Origin: Casuarina equisetifolia
Lineage: Eukaryota; Streptophyta; Magnoliopsida; Fagales; Casuarinaceae
Assembly (NCBI GenBank): GCA_028551475.1
Contig: CM052356.1
Coordinates: forward strand, 17,325,884-17,389,883
Direction: 5' to 3'
Length of the DNA: 64,000 nucleotides
The notes under the pieces were generated by a model. The model did no database searches, had not been told where the DNA came from, and saw nothing but the letters and a program-made list of their open reading frames with translations. The position numbers and the translations under genes were made by a program. Below, in pieces: positions 31,840-44,286 of the stretch (positions are counted from its first letter, which is position 1; the number at the start of each line of letters is the position of its first letter).

Positions 31840-34800
31840 TCCTTTTCTCCCATTTCATCCTTATAGATAGTCAATTCAGGGGCTAGTAACCATATCACTT
31901 GTAATTTATCTCTTCTTGATTCATTTTCTCCATGTGTTACAGCCATTAATATTACATTGCCTAATCGCTCCCTTAATTCTATCACCCACATTGGTCGCTG
32001 TCAACCTTATCCATAATTGCATCTTACCAATATTTTATATACCCTTGTTTTAAACACAATTTGTTATCTATTCAAAAATTAACCCGTGATAACAATTGTG
32101 TAGCAATTTTTTTCAATGCTTTTTATGTCTTTCAAAACTATACAACTGACAATATGATCGGGCTTAGCAAGGCTAATCGAGGACTCTACTTACTATGTTA
32201 TGCTTTTCCAAAAAATTTTAATTCTATTTTTCTGAATATTTAAATTTCCTAAAGTCCATTGTTTGTTTTTCCAAACAGCAATCTCTTTATACTCCAATTT
32301 TTATTAATAATATTAGTTATAATTTTTTACATCAACGTCTTGGTCATTCTTCCTTAGAACAATTTTCTTCTTCTGGTGTTTCTGTTTCTTGTCCTTTTTC
32401 TTTTTCCTGCCCTATTTGCCCTTTAGCTAAACAAACCCGCGAACCTTTTCTCACTAGTCACACTCTGACTCACTCCATTTTTAAGCTTGTCCACATGGAT
32501 GTTTAGGGTCCTCATCGAACTCCCACCCATGAAGGTGCACGCTATTTTCTTACCATTGTGGATGATTTTTCCTGTGCCACTTGGACTTTCCTCCTTCAAT
32601 TTAAAAACCAAGTATTTTTCAAAATCCAATATTTCATCCCCCTGGTTCATACCCAATTCAATGCCATTGTCCATCGCATTCGTTCTGACAATGGCTCTGA
32701 ATTTTTTTCTTCTGATTATCATTCCTTCCTTTCCATGAAGGGAATTTCCCATAAAACCTTATGCATTCACACTCATCAACAAAATGGAGTTGTTGAACAC
32801 AAACATCGACACTTATTAGATATGACCCATGCTTTAATGTTTCAAGCCCACATCCCCCTGCCATTCTGGGGGGAATACCTTCTCACTGCCACCTACCTTG
32901 TTAACCAACTTCCCTTTTCCTCTCTTCATGGTCTCAGTCCCTTTGAAAAATTATTTGGTAAACCTCTTATCCTTGACCATCTTCGTGTTTTTGGTTGTCA
33001 TTGTTACGCCACCACCTTGGGCCCTCGAGATAAGTTTAGTCCTTGCGCCCTTCCATGCATTTTTATAGGTTATCCTCCTTCTCAAAAAGGTTATCGTGTC
33101 TATGACCCTCAATCCCATAAATTTTTCGTTAGTCGTGATGTTGTATTTCAAGAAACTGTTTTTCCTTTTTCTTCTTCTTCTTCTTCTTCTTCTTCTTCTT
33201 TGGACAACCTGGCCCTCTCGTCAACTCCAGTTATGCCGGATCCTGACACATACATTTTCTCATCATTGACTGTGGATCTTCTTGAACCAATTCCTTCATG
33301 TACGATTCCCATTGCCCCGCCTTTCCCCTTTAACATTTCATTGGGCACCCCTGATCTTGCATCGCCACCATCCCCTACCCCACCTCCCTAGCCTACTGAC
33401 ACTACTACTGCTCCTTCTACTAAGCCTCTTGATCCTTCACTACGTCAATCTGGCCATCCCACTCACCCTCCTATCTAGACTTCCGACTACATATGTCCTA
33501 CTCTACCTCCCTCCCTTTTCCCAAACCTCCCTTTATCTAAAATCTAACTATGTCTCCCTCCACCACTGCAACCCCCCTTAATAGCACTTCATAGCCTCCA
33601 TTTCCACCATCACTAAACCTACCACGTACCATGAGGCCACCTAAGATCCCAATTGGATTACAGCCATGGATGATGAACTTACTGTCCTTCAGGCTAATCA
33701 TACTTGGGATATTGTTCCTTTGCCCCCTAGTCGTCATCCTATTGGATGTAAATGAGTTTATAAGGTGAAGTATCATGTTGATGGCTCCATTGAACATTAC
33801 AAAGCCCGTTTGGTTGCCAAGGGCTATAATCAACGTAAGGGCATTAACTACTAGGATACTTTCTCTTCCACAGCCAAGTACATCACTGTTTGGCTCATCA
33901 TTACCATTGCCGCCATCCATCATTGGCCCCTTTATCAAATGGATGTCCAGAATGCCTTTCTTCATAGTGATCTTTTGGAGGAGGTCTATATGGAGTTTCC
34001 CCCCGGATTTCACAATCAGGGGGAGCATCTTGTCTGTCAATTGCATAAATCCCTTTATAGGTTAAAGCAAGCTTCTCGGCAATGGAATGCCAAGTTCACT
34101 GGTGCCCTGATTGCACACAGCTTCAGCCAGTCTTACCACGATTACTCCTTGTTCACCAAGAGGAAAGGTAGCTCTTTTATGGCTTTACTCATTTATGTTG
34201 ACGATATCTTAATTATAGGAAATAGTCAACCAGCCATTTCAAACCTCAAAAAATAATTGCATGATACATTTTTCATGAAAGATCTTAATCCTTCAAAGTT
34301 TTTCTTAAGGCTTGAAATTGCTCAATCTCTAGACGGTATTTTGTTAAGCCAACGACAGTATACATTGGAACTTATTTCTGAAGTAGGCTTAGTTGATTTG
34401 AAGCTATCAATGATTCCCATGGAGCAGAATAAAAAATTCACAAGCCTTAAGTATGATGCTGGATCGAAAGAATAAATGAATGATCCTCTTCTTGACGATC
34501 CTTCAGTCTATCAGCGACTAGTTGGATGACTAATTTATCTCATACTCACCAGGCCTGACATCACATTTTCAGTCTAACTTCTTAGCTAGTTCATGCATAA
34601 TCCAAAACAATCTCACATGGAAGCTACTTTGAAAGTGATCAGATATCTTAAAAGTTATCCAGGCCTTGGTCTCATGTTTCCATCATCTTCACCATTTGAG
34701 TTGCGAGCATATTGCGACTCTGATTATAGCACATGTCCCATGACAAGAAGATCCACCACAGGCTTTTGTATAATGTTAGGAAACTCTTTGATTTCATGGC

Positions 34801-35183
34801 GCTCCAAAAAACAACCCACTGTGTCTTTATCATCAACTGAAGCAAAATACAGAGCTATGCAACTTACCACTTGTGAAATAGTCTAGATCATTAGGTTACT
34901 TAAAGATTTTGGTTTTTACATGAAGCATCCAACATTACTCCATTATGATAATGAAGCCGCGGAGAAGATTACAACAAACCTTATATTTCATGAGAGCACA
35001 AAGCATATTGAAGTTGAATGTCATTATGTCAGAGAAAAGCTTCAACAAAGAATCATTATGACACGACATGTACCAACCAAAGAACAACCTACTGACCTAC
35101 TCACTAAGGCACTTAACAATAAACAACATTGGCATCTTCTCTCCAAGCTCAAAGTATTTGATTTATTCAAATCTCCAGCTTAA
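31840..35183 (+). pseudogene. Ty1/copia pol, plus strand, best preserved in the window
   Basis: This is a copia polyprotein with only a few breaks. The protease-linker region is at about 31,880-32,250. A pre-integrase zinc block is at about 32,330-32,440 (HQRLGHSS...CPICPLAKQ). The integrase core runs 32,460-33,150, with HMDV, IVDDFS, RSDNGSEF, HQQNGVVEHKHRHLL and GY..S.KGYRVYDP. A serine-rich linker carries a TCT microsatellite at about 33,163-33,200. RT is at 33,660-34,250 (MDVQNAFLHSDL, LYRLKQASRQW, YVDDILIIGN). Post-RT is at 34,257-34,640. RNase H is at 34,650-35,180 (AYCDSDYSTCPMTRRSTTGF, SLSSTEAKYRAM, HYDNEAA, STKHIEVECHYVREK). Breaks include stops near 33,390, 34,253, 34,474 and 34,884. 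It is closely related to the older relic at 7,777-10,066. Confidence 0.9.
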
Positions 35184-35375
35184 GGGGGAGTGTTAATAGA
35201 CAACTATCTCACCTAATACATTACCATATTAGTGCCTATGATTAGGTAAAATATCATTGTAATTATTGTAAATATTTGGTTTATCTTTCTTAGGCTAGGC
35301 TATGTCTCTATAAATGTATAGCAAGCATTGTAAAGAATATTACAACAATAGAGAAATCCTTCATGCTCTCTCACA
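35181..35375 (+). repeat. polypurine tract and 3' LTR of the copia at 31840-35183
   Basis: The tract TAAGGGGGAG (35,181-35,190) is followed by an LTR starting TGTTAATAGAC at 35,191 and ending TCTCACA at about 35,375 (about 185 bp). A TATA-like TCTATAAATG lies inside. No matching 5' LTR was found. Confidence 0.7.
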
Positions 35376-35421
35376 GTTTCTTAGTTTCTTACAAAACCCA
35401 TAGGAATGCTGCAATGATATT

Positions 35422-37060
35422 TGTTGGATATGGATTAACCCATTCAAGGGGGGTGGATTGGGTTATTCTTATGTGTTTTTAATATTTTTTTATAATTAGT
35501 CAAATAAATAAATTAAAAGTACACCAAGAAATGTTCAGGTAGTTCAGTCTCTTTTGGACCTACTTCCACCCCTTCTTACAATAGCAAGGAAGTCCTTTTA
35601 CTATCTTATGAGAGTTATATCCCATAATTTAGTATATCTTTATCTTTTGTTCGATGAACACAAAGATCCATAATTCACTTCATAAACAAAACTCCAACCT
35701 AACTTTTAACAACAATACAATCTAATTTAGACCACACATAGCCTTAACAAACAACAACCTCAAAAACACATAACTTAACAATTACAAAAGCAGCACTAAG
35801 CCCCATGGCTTAGTTTCAAAAGCACATGATGATATGTTTCTTTTCCTTTTGCAAGGAGCAATCTTGATTCAAGTTGAACAATATCAAATTTATTATGCCC
35901 CTTATTTCCAATCTCAAGTTTAGCACCTTAGAAATAATTAAGCAAACAAATTTAACTCACTACAAAGATAAGATGATATAGCAGTAAGATCAATATATTT
36001 AATCAAAGTAGCAACAAGCTCAACAAGACACATGGCAAGATGTATTAAGAACTAGGTATCAGTACAATCAAATGATTTCACAACAATAAATCCATAATAC
36101 TTTTGAAACAAACCCTATAATCATACCTGACTTGCACAATAATAAAATATGAATGGATAAGCAATTTCATAACAAAAAGGGGTTACCATGTAGCTCATAG
36201 TGCAATAAGATGAAGGCTGTTTTGCAAAGTTCTTCTCACAAGGATATGATTTGTGCTTTTTCTCAAAGTCATGTGTATATCAAAACAAAACCCTAGCCTT
36301 CGTTATATAAGCTCTCAAGTCAAACGATTAAGGCAATAAAAATCTTACCATTTATCCATCAAAACCTTTTAATTTTCTCTTAAAGATTTTCCCATTTCAA
36401 TTAGATTAGATTGATAAAGAATATTTGCATGCTTTCATTAAAAAGAAGAAGAAGAAGAAGAAGAAAGAAAGAGAGTACATGTCGTGTGAGGATTTTTTTA
36501 AGCTTAGCCTTAATGCCTTTTAGATTTGCGCTTTTATCCTTTTCCTAAGTGAAACTCACCATTTCATCAAACTAGCCATGCCTTTCATTCGTATGATGTA
36601 GCAAAAACCCACCTTCATTTTCATTCTTTTAATATTCTAGAGCAAGATTAGTGCTTTTCCTTTTATACTTTAATTCTTTAATTCTTTTATACTATGCAAT
36701 GATCACAATTAATGATTCACCATAACTATGTGCACTAAAAAACATAATTCTTCAGGATAATCATCAAATTTTGAATTAATTTAGAATATCCAATTTTAAC
36801 CAATAATAATCATAGGGAAATTTTCACAAAGGCTTCACACATCAATTTGAATTTCAAAACTCTTTCCAAACAATTGTAATGGCAATAATATATGATAGGA
36901 CACTTTTAAATAAATGATTTTGGTATGTGGGAATTTTGTGTTTGCAAATAATCATCATTTTGATTATTTGTTCCATATATGTTCCACATTTTATATTGGA
37001 ATAAGAATTATTTAAATGAATAATCTATATATATATATATATATATATATCTAGTTTTTC
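35422..37060 (-). mobile_element. probable LTR on the minus strand, right edge uncertain
   Basis: On the minus strand the left boundary reads ...ACCCAATCCACCCCCC, AATGGGTTAATCC, ATCCAACA, ending at 35,422. This is the pyrimidine-rich LTR end seen in large plant copia elements and resembles the end of the LTR at 21,443. A minus-strand TATA box (TTATATAA, about 36,303-36,310) lies some 880 bp before that end. GAA and TA microsatellites occur at about 36,444-36,470 and 37,027-37,050. No ORF. The upstream edge could not be fixed. Confidence 0.4.
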
Positions 37061-37189
37061 AAATATTGTCAACATCAAAATATATTCAATAATATTATAT
37101 TAAGAGTCTCATTATATAATCCCAAAATCAACTCAAAAGTTGCTAGAACACATTCCATCATTTCATAATACCACATCTTAACAAAATCA

Positions 37190-37611
37190 AACTACATTTG
37201 GTGGATTCATACTTTTTGTTTTGGGCAAATAAATTTGTCTCATTCATTTTCATTAGCACTAAATTATTAATCCAATATATTGCTAACCTTCTATCTCATA
37301 TAATTTAGTTGCTCAAGGAAAAGACTCAAATGATTTAAGTTTTCCTCTCTTAATGATAACCAGAAGCATCTTAGAACTTGGATGGAGTTAGTAAGATTTT
37401 TGACCTTATTATTTTGAATGGGTTAAGGATCGCAGTATTGGCGTGTCCATTAGGAACTGCAAATATTTTTGTGCTATAGATTCACACCTATAAGCGTTAC
37501 AATCTTATCCTTTACTACAAGTAGCTTGGTGACCTAAATTCCTGTAAACAAACACCAAAAAGGAAGACTTCAAACTTCCAAAAAGCTTACGGAAAGAATA
37601 TCTCATTGTAA
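37190..37611. repeat. left (3') flank of ASR-c, duplication copy 4
   Basis: It matches 14,455-14,605 (TTGGTGGATT..., TTTTGGGCAA, TCTCATTCATTTTCATTA, GACTTCAAA-TTCCA). About 250 bp of unrelated sequence sits between about 37,300 and 37,560. It ends at the LINE target site. Confidence 0.6.
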
Positions 37612-38585
37612 TATGGGCAGGTAATATAGATATGCATCGTTCTCACAAAGTAGCTTGGCAAATTGTTTGTTCACCGAAGAAGGAAGGGGGATTAGGTTTA
37701 CTAAACCTCAAAATTTGAAATAAAGTCCTTTTAGGACGTATGCTTTGAAATCTCATTAACCTCCCAGAAGGCTCATTATGGAGTAAATGGATTCATAATA
37801 CAAAGTGTAAAAGAACCCTAGTAATGCAGTTGGACATAAAAGGTACCATGGCTTGGAGTTGGTGGGGTCTCCTCAAGTTAAGGCCTATACTTACCTTTGT
37901 TCTCTCAAGTCCTACATATTGTTGCCAAAAGATTTATAATGATCTTCGGCAAGTTGGAGAAATGGTTGATTGGTATAATTTAATTTAGACAGGTGGCATT
38001 AGCAAACATAATTTCATTGGATGGCTTGTTTGTAGGGATATACTTTCTATAGCAACAGAAATTATACGATGGCTTCCTTCGGTAAACATATATTGTGATT
38101 TTTGTCAATCTCATTTAGAAAATAGAAGTCATCTCTTTTTTGAATGTGCATGGACAAGAATGATTTGGAAAAGTATTCTTGCTCAGAATGGAATCCGACG
38201 TTACATTGGAGGATGGAATGAAGAACTACAATGAATGATCAAAGCAATAAAAGGAAGGGATTTAGCTGTCAAACTTCTCAAGATATCTTTCTTAACTTGT
38301 ATTTATTGTATATAGGTTGAACGAAATAGAAGACGTTTTCAAGGGAAAACAATGGATATCCCTATTCTCTTAGCGAAAATAAAGAAGATAGTACGAGGGA
38401 GAGCTTCTTTGTTTAGAAATATAAAATCTTCTCAATGTAATGTTATTTTGAGTGAGGTTTGGAGGCTTCCAACTTCCATCTTTTCATAGATATGGTGACT
38501 TTTGTAATACTGGGGTATGCCCCTGTACTTTTGTATTTTAATATGTATTAATACAATTTACCTTTCCACTAAAAAAAAAAAAAAG
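37612..38585 (+). mobile_element. 5'-truncated LINE (L1-type) with target-site duplication
   Basis: It encodes, with a few stops, the C-terminus of an L1-type ORF2: an HKVAWQIVCSPKKEGGLGL block, then the zinc-binding RT-associated domain (WLVCRDIL...YCDFCQSHLENRSHLFFECAW...IW), then 3' UTR and a poly(A) tail at about 38,571-38,584. It is flanked by AAAGAATATCTCATTGTA at 37,593-37,610 and again at 38,582-38,599. Copy 2 keeps the empty site at about 14,588-14,605. A less preserved relative lies at 25,786-26,391. Confidence 0.9.
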
Positions 38586-38853
38586 AATATCTCATTGTAG
38601 TTAAGTTTTGGATATTAAAAGAAAAAAAAAATGAAAGATAAAGAAACATGGAATATACTATTTTATTACAAACATCCACTTAACCTTACACAATGCAAGA
38701 GAACCAAATAGGACCTATTTAACAGAGACATAACCACACCAAAAGACATCAAAAAACTCAGTTTATATTATTTGGGGTGGTCGTTTACCCGTTGACTAAC
38801 ATGACATGAATTAATTAACTTAACCAAGAGCAAATGTAGAAATAGATGGACAA

Positions 38854-38979
38854 TTAAAAGTGATGGTGGTGCTTCCTTTTGGAACCCTCCTTATACTCTT
38901 TCTTTACCTCTTTCTTCTCATGATGCTCATGGAACTCAAAGCCAGCATCACCAATGGCAACTGCTGCTATGATATCCTT
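38854..38979 (-). pseudogene. ASR: ASR-c exon 2, 3' part (split by copia)
   Basis: The minus strand encodes the ASR C-terminal half: an Ala-containing helix, [15 protein letters not shown], and a C-terminal KHHHHF before TAA at 38,856-38,854 (the leucine of HHHHLF is lost). Upstream it runs into a copia LTR at 38,980. The missing N-terminal part of the exon continues on the other side of the element at 44,287-44,349. Read with the stops in exon 1, this copy is dead. Confidence 0.88.
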
Positions 38980-39422
38980 TTTATTAACTTTGACAGTGCA
39001 GAGAATGATAAACACGACACCTACACAAAGCATGACAATCATGCTTTATCAAGCACCTTACCAAGAAATATTTAGAGTTGCTCAACATTAATAAGATACT
39101 CCTCATCAAAAAACCAAAAATTAAAGGAAAACAAAGAAGACACGGAAAGCCTCAAAAGTCTTAGTCACCTTACTTTAAAAACCAAAACTACAATTCACCA
39201 TACTGTTTCTAAAGCTGGAACACTGAGTTGACACTATCGAAGCTATTTCAACTATATATACTTGTAAACATAGAGCATAAAACATGCTTGTAGACACACC
39301 ATTTCTCCTTCTTGTCATAGTAGAATCACACTCTCTACAATGATTTTTCTCTCTCTATATCAACTTTTCTTAGTTTTCTTCTTGGCATCAGAGCCAAGCT
39401 TTAATCATTGCTTTTTAATACC

Positions 39423-40460
39423 ATGGCAAACAACCAAGCTGCAACGAGCCTTTATCCCTTTCCCATCTCGGTGAATGTGGCCAACTTTGTGAACCTCCGC
39501 CTGACTAAAACTAATTTTCTCCCTTGGTTCACTCAAGTCAAAACCCTTATGGAAACATAGAGGTTGCATGACTTCTTGACCGGTGAAAAAGAGACACCAC
39601 CATCCACCATTCTAGACAAAGAATATGAAGATAAGGCTAAAAATTCAGACTACATAACTTGAAGGCAGAGTGATTGTCTTGTAAAATCTTGGATTCTCAG
39701 TACCCTTTCTGAAGAGGTATTGGGACATGTTTTTGAACTAAAAACATCTTATGAAGTCTGGAATGAACTCTATAACATGTATATTAAAAAAATAGAGACT
39801 AGAGAATATGACCTCCTCTCCCAACTCTACCATCTTCAAAAGGGAAGTAAGTCTCTCTCTATGTATTTGAATGAATTTCACAGTTTAACTAACCAATTGA
39901 GCTCAATTGGTAAGCCTTTGTTTGACTAAGGTAATTGTTCCAACTTTTGGAAGGGTTAGGCTCTGAGTTTAAATCCTTCCGCACCATTATGTTTAAGCCT
40001 CTTATTCTTACCTTTAACAATGTTGTTTCCCAACTCCAAGCATTTAATGCTAGATTGAGTAGGTACAATCCACCACAACCAAACAACAACCTTGCTTTCA
40101 TAGCATAGCGCACCAACCATGGTGATCATTCAAGTAGTGGAAGGGAACGAGGTAGCCAAAACACCTCTACTTCTAAAGGGCATGGATTCAACTAATCCAT
40201 TCAATCCCATTACAATGGCCTTCGTGGGCCTCCTACTAGCCAGCAGCAGAACCCACAGCTTAGCAACAACCAAAATAATGGCCATTCATCCATTTTATGC
40301 CAAATTTACTCCAAAAAGGGTCACAATGCCCTTTAATGTTGGTGTCATTTTGACCATACTTTTCAAACTGATGATGTTCCTTAGGCACTTGCAACGCTGA
40401 CTCTTAAAGAACCACCAGAAAAGGGAAGGGTTCCAGAGAATGGAGCTACAACACATGTTG
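39423..40460 (+). pseudogene. copia gag and protease region within ASR-c element
   Basis: It starts ATGGCAAACAACCAA soon after the primer-binding site. It has a gag core with the usual LTKTNFLPW start, a SWILSTLSEEV-like block and the KTSYEVWNELYNMY / LLSQLYHLQKGSKSLSMYLNEF stretch (UBN2-type gag). A degraded zinc knuckle near 40,290-40,340 (C..YSKKGHNA) follows, and then a protease active-site relic at about 40,437-40,465 (ENGATTHVVN, where DSGATxH is expected). Stops at about 39,560, 39,660 and 39,927 break the frame. Confidence 0.8.
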
Positions 40461-40468
40461 TTAATACC

Positions 40469-42140
40469 ATGGGTGAGTTACAGAACATTAAACCTTACAC
40501 TAGTTCTGATGGAATTCTTATAGGTAATGAACAACATATAGAAATCATTCATACAGGTGATACCAGCCTAGCAAATGGTTTACTCCCTTTTAACTTTGTC
40601 TTAGTAGCTCCAGACATTACACAGAAATTGCTTTCTATTTCAAAGTTAAAAAATGATTATCCATGTTTTATGATTTTTGATAATCGTCACTTCTATTTAA
40701 AGGACTTGAGAATGGGATGAACACTACTGAAAAAGGTTAGAAGAGGGAACCTCTACCTGCTGCCAGATCCTCTAACTACTATTTTGTTCACTACAGGCAG
40801 CAGAGAACTGATTTTAATACTTGGCACCATTGACTATGTCACTTTCATGGACAAGTAGTTAAGTTTTTAGCACAACAAGGCAAAATTAATGTTACTTCTA
40901 ATTTTGCCTTGGACTTTTGTAACTCTTGCCATATGACCAAGAGTTGTAGGCTTCCCTTTAGCAAATCCGAAATTGGAACTTCCTCTCCTTTTGAATGGAT
41001 TCAAAGTGATGTGTGGGGGTCTTCCCCAATTAACTCTTGTCAACTTTATAAATATTATGTATTGTTCGTGGATAACTTTTCCTGTTTTACATGGATGTTT
41101 CCTCTTAAGCAAAAGTCATAAATGTTTGGTATTTTTCAGGAATTTAAGAAAATGGTTGAAACTCAATTTGAAGTATCCATCAAAATATTACAATCAGATA
41201 ATGGTGGGGAATATATAAGTAATGAATTTCTTGTATACTTGAAAAATAATGGTATTTTACATTATCTCTCTTGCCCATATACACCCCAACAAAATGAGGT
41301 TGCAAAAAGAAAGCATAGAACCGTTGTAGAACTAGCCAAAGCTATGATAATTGAAGTAATTGTTCCAAAAAAAGTATTAGGTTCATGCCTTTCTTACAGC
41401 TATGTATCTCATTAATAGGCTTCCAAGTCAGAGTTTGAACAACTCCATGCCATTTGAAGTACTATACAACAAGCCTTATGATTATAGTTTCCTTAAAGTT
41501 TTTGGATGCTCGCATTTTCCTTATTTAAAGCATGGAGCTACAAACAAGTTGTCCCCAAGATCCTTTGAATGTGTTTTTTTGGGGTATAGCCCACGGCATA
41601 AGTGTTATAGGTGCCTTCACTGTGTCTCTAGAAAAGTATTTGTGTCAAGGCATGTTATCTTTAATGAAAATTCTTTTCCTTTTGCAGCTAATACATAGAT
41701 AAGACCTTTTATAGATAGTCTAGACACCACCATGCAAGCTAGCATGTAGTCCTTCAATGATGCCCTTGGCAGAATGAAGTCATTGTTGATGCATCATGTT
41801 ACGTGAATCTTGAACCAAGCAACATGGCTCAAGCCATACCACTTATGGTCCCATATGTTGAAAGTTTCACCTAGCCAACAAGTACCATGCTCACTCTTCC
41901 TCCTTTTCAACTTTCCACATGTTAACCACCTTATTCCCTTGCATTATTGTAACACCTCACACTCCTTTAAACCAACCTTTAGCCAATGTGGACCCTTCTT
42001 CATGCACCACTTGGACAACATGCAATGAACCCCATGACTCTCCAATTTCAAGCTCTCTATACACCCCACACGATCCAACAAATAAGTCAGCTAATGGTCA
42101 ACCTACTTTGTCATCTGCTCTACCTTCTTAGTCTCTTGCA
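40469..42140 (+). pseudogene. copia protease-linker and integrase within ASR-c element
   Basis: The linker block (VLVAPDITQKLLSISKL) is at about 40,600-40,650. The integrase zinc block is at about 40,890-40,950 (CNSCHMTKS). The core runs 40,990-41,420 (WIQSDVWGSSP, FVDNFSCFTWMFPL, LQSDNGGEYISNEF, YTPQQNEVAKRKHRTV). The C-terminal part is 41,402-41,698 (YLINRLPSQSLNN, FGCSHFPYLK, FLGYSPRHKCYRC, VSRHVIFNE). The frame is split at several points. A proline/histidine-rich linker to about 42,130 separates it from RT. Confidence 0.85.
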
Positions 42141-42379
42141 TAGCTTTCACAAATCATTATAACTCCTCTTTCCAATGAGCCACTTAGGCAAACAACTCAC
42201 TCAAACTCCCTTCCCTTTTCTCAACTCATCCCTCAAGATGGTCCAATACACCCCATGCAAACCAAGAGTAAGTCTGGCATTTATAAACCTAACCCAAAAT
42301 ATGCCTTAACTCTCACTCATCCACTTCCTCCATTTCTTGAAAATCTAAACACGTCCTTACAAGACCATGGTTAGTAGCA

Positions 42380-43867
42380 TGCTATGGAGGAAGAAATGTC
42401 AGCACTTGCATGAAACCATACCTGGGAGTTAGTCCCTTGATCTAAAGCATAAAATGTTATGGATTGTTGTTGGGTTTTAAAGCAAAAACTTGGACCAAGT
42501 GAAGCTCTTGATCGCTTGAAGGCACGGTTAGTAGCCAAAGGCTACCATTAAAAACCAGTTACGAACTTCCTCAAAACTTTTAGCCTTATTATTTGGAACA
42601 CCACCATTTGCTTTATTTTATCAATTGCCTTTGTTAGACAATGGCCATTGCTACAATATGAATAAATAATGCTTTTTTACACGGTCCTCTCACAAAACCT
42701 ATGTTTATGGAGCAACCCTCGGGATTTGTTAGCTCTTAATTCCTAAATCATGTTTGTTTACTTAGAAGGGCTTTATACAAGTTAAAACAAGCTTCGTGAG
42801 CTTGGTATGACAAATTCACATATTTTCTCTTCACATATGGCTTTACCTGTAGCCACCACGACTTGTCACTGTTTATATTTGATCAAAAGGATGCCATTGT
42901 GTGGATCCTACTTTACATGGATGACCTTATAGTAATCGGGAATTCACAAAAGTCAATTGTCAACTTTGAAGCTACACTCATTCATGAGTTTCCTATAAAA
43001 AGTCTTGGGTGACTTCACTATTTCTTAGGGGCAGAAGTTACCCACACCATGAATGACCTTTTGCTTTACCAAAAATAGTATGATGTGGATATCCTAAAAC
43101 GAGCTAGAATGGAGCACTACAAACCTATCTCAATGCCTATTGCCACCAAATAGCCTTTTATACAAAATGGGGATATGCCAATTCCTCAACAATCCTTGTT
43201 TCATAGCATTGTAAGGACATTACAATATCTTACATTGACGTGCCCAAACTTATCTTTTGTAGTCAATCGGCTTTGTTAAACTATGTATGGTCCAACAATA
43301 CCAGACTTCCACCATTTGAAAAGAGTACTAAGATACCTACATGGGATAGTGACCATCGGCTTAAAAATACACTCCCTTAGCTCTTTTAACTTGTATGGCT
43401 ATAGTGATGGAGATTGGGGGGGATGCCAAGTTACGCAAAGATCAACTACTCATTTTTATTTTTTTCTTGGAGCCAACTGTATTTCTTGGAGTGCCAAATG
43501 ACAGCCAACGATATCACGATTGTCTACAGAAGTTGAATACATATCATTAGCTATTGTTGTTGCTTAATCCATTTGGATTTCCTTTTTACTCAAGGATCTT
43601 AATGTTCCACAGTTTTCCCCTATGGTCCTATTCTATGATAATCTATCAGCATTATACCTCACAACTAAACCAATACTTCATGGTAAGTCCAAGCATATAG
43701 AGATTGATTATCATTTTATTCAGGAAAAAGTTGCTCTCAAAACTATTGTCATTAAGCATATTCGTTCAAGTGAGCAATTAACTAATTTACTCACCAAAGC
43801 TCTTCCCAGCTCTGTTTTTGAAAAACTATGTAGCAAACTCGAGCTTATCACCCCGAGTTTGAGGGGG
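42380..43867 (+). pseudogene. copia RT and RNase H within ASR-c element
   Basis: The RT region at about 42,380-43,020 is heavily damaged. It is recognisable from RLKARLVAKGYH and a frame-shifted YMDDL stretch near 42,920. RNase H is at 43,283-43,860, with HLKRVLRYLHG, YGYSDGDWGGC, RSTT, STEVEYISLA, FYDNLSALYLT, SKHIEIDYHFIQEKV and NLLTKALPSSVFEKL. The polypurine tract follows, then the 3' LTR. Confidence 0.85.
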
Positions 43868-44286
43868 TGTATTAACTCTAATAATGCAAAGAATGATAAA
43901 CATAGCACCCACATAAACCACGACAATCATGCTCTATCAAACACCTTACTAAGAAATATTTAGAGTTTCTTAGCATCAATAAGATACTCTTCATCAGAAA
44001 ACTAGAAACTAAAGTAAAACAAAGAAGACATGGAAAGCCTTAAAAGTCTTAGTCACCTTACTTCAAAAACTAGAAATACAGTGCACCATACCGTTTCCAA
44101 AGCTAGAACACTAAGTTGGCATTACCAAAGCTATTCTCTCGCTTGTATCTATTTCAGCTATATATACTTGTAAACATAAAGCATAAAACATGCTTATAAA
44201 CACACCGTTTCTCTTTATTGTAATAGAGAACCACACTCTCTGCAAAGATCTTTCTCTCTCTCGCTATCAACTTTTCTCAGTTTTCT

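Larger units (their letters stand above)
38980..44286 (+). mobile_element. Ty1/copia element with both LTRs, inserted in ASR-c exon 2
   Basis: The 5' LTR is about 38,980-39,380. Its first bases read TTTATTAACT where the 3' LTR has TGTATTAACT. The 3' LTR is about 43,868-44,286, after the purine tract GAGGGGG. The primer-binding site TGGCATCAGAGCC is at 39,383. Flanks TCCTT and TCTCT are a worn 5-bp target duplication of the ASR sequence. The LTRs differ at many sites, and a ~19-bp stretch present in the 3' LTR is missing from the 5' LTR, so the insertion is old. The internal region has gag, protease, integrase, RT and RNase H in copia order, all with stops. It cannot move by itself. Confidence 0.9.

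Noticed and set aside
32423..32752. 109-codon minus-strand open frame
   Set aside because: Shadow of the copia integrase on the plus strand.
33537..34046. 169-codon minus-strand open frame
   Set aside because: It lies antisense to the copia RT. The plus strand carries the RT motifs, and the minus frame has no domain.
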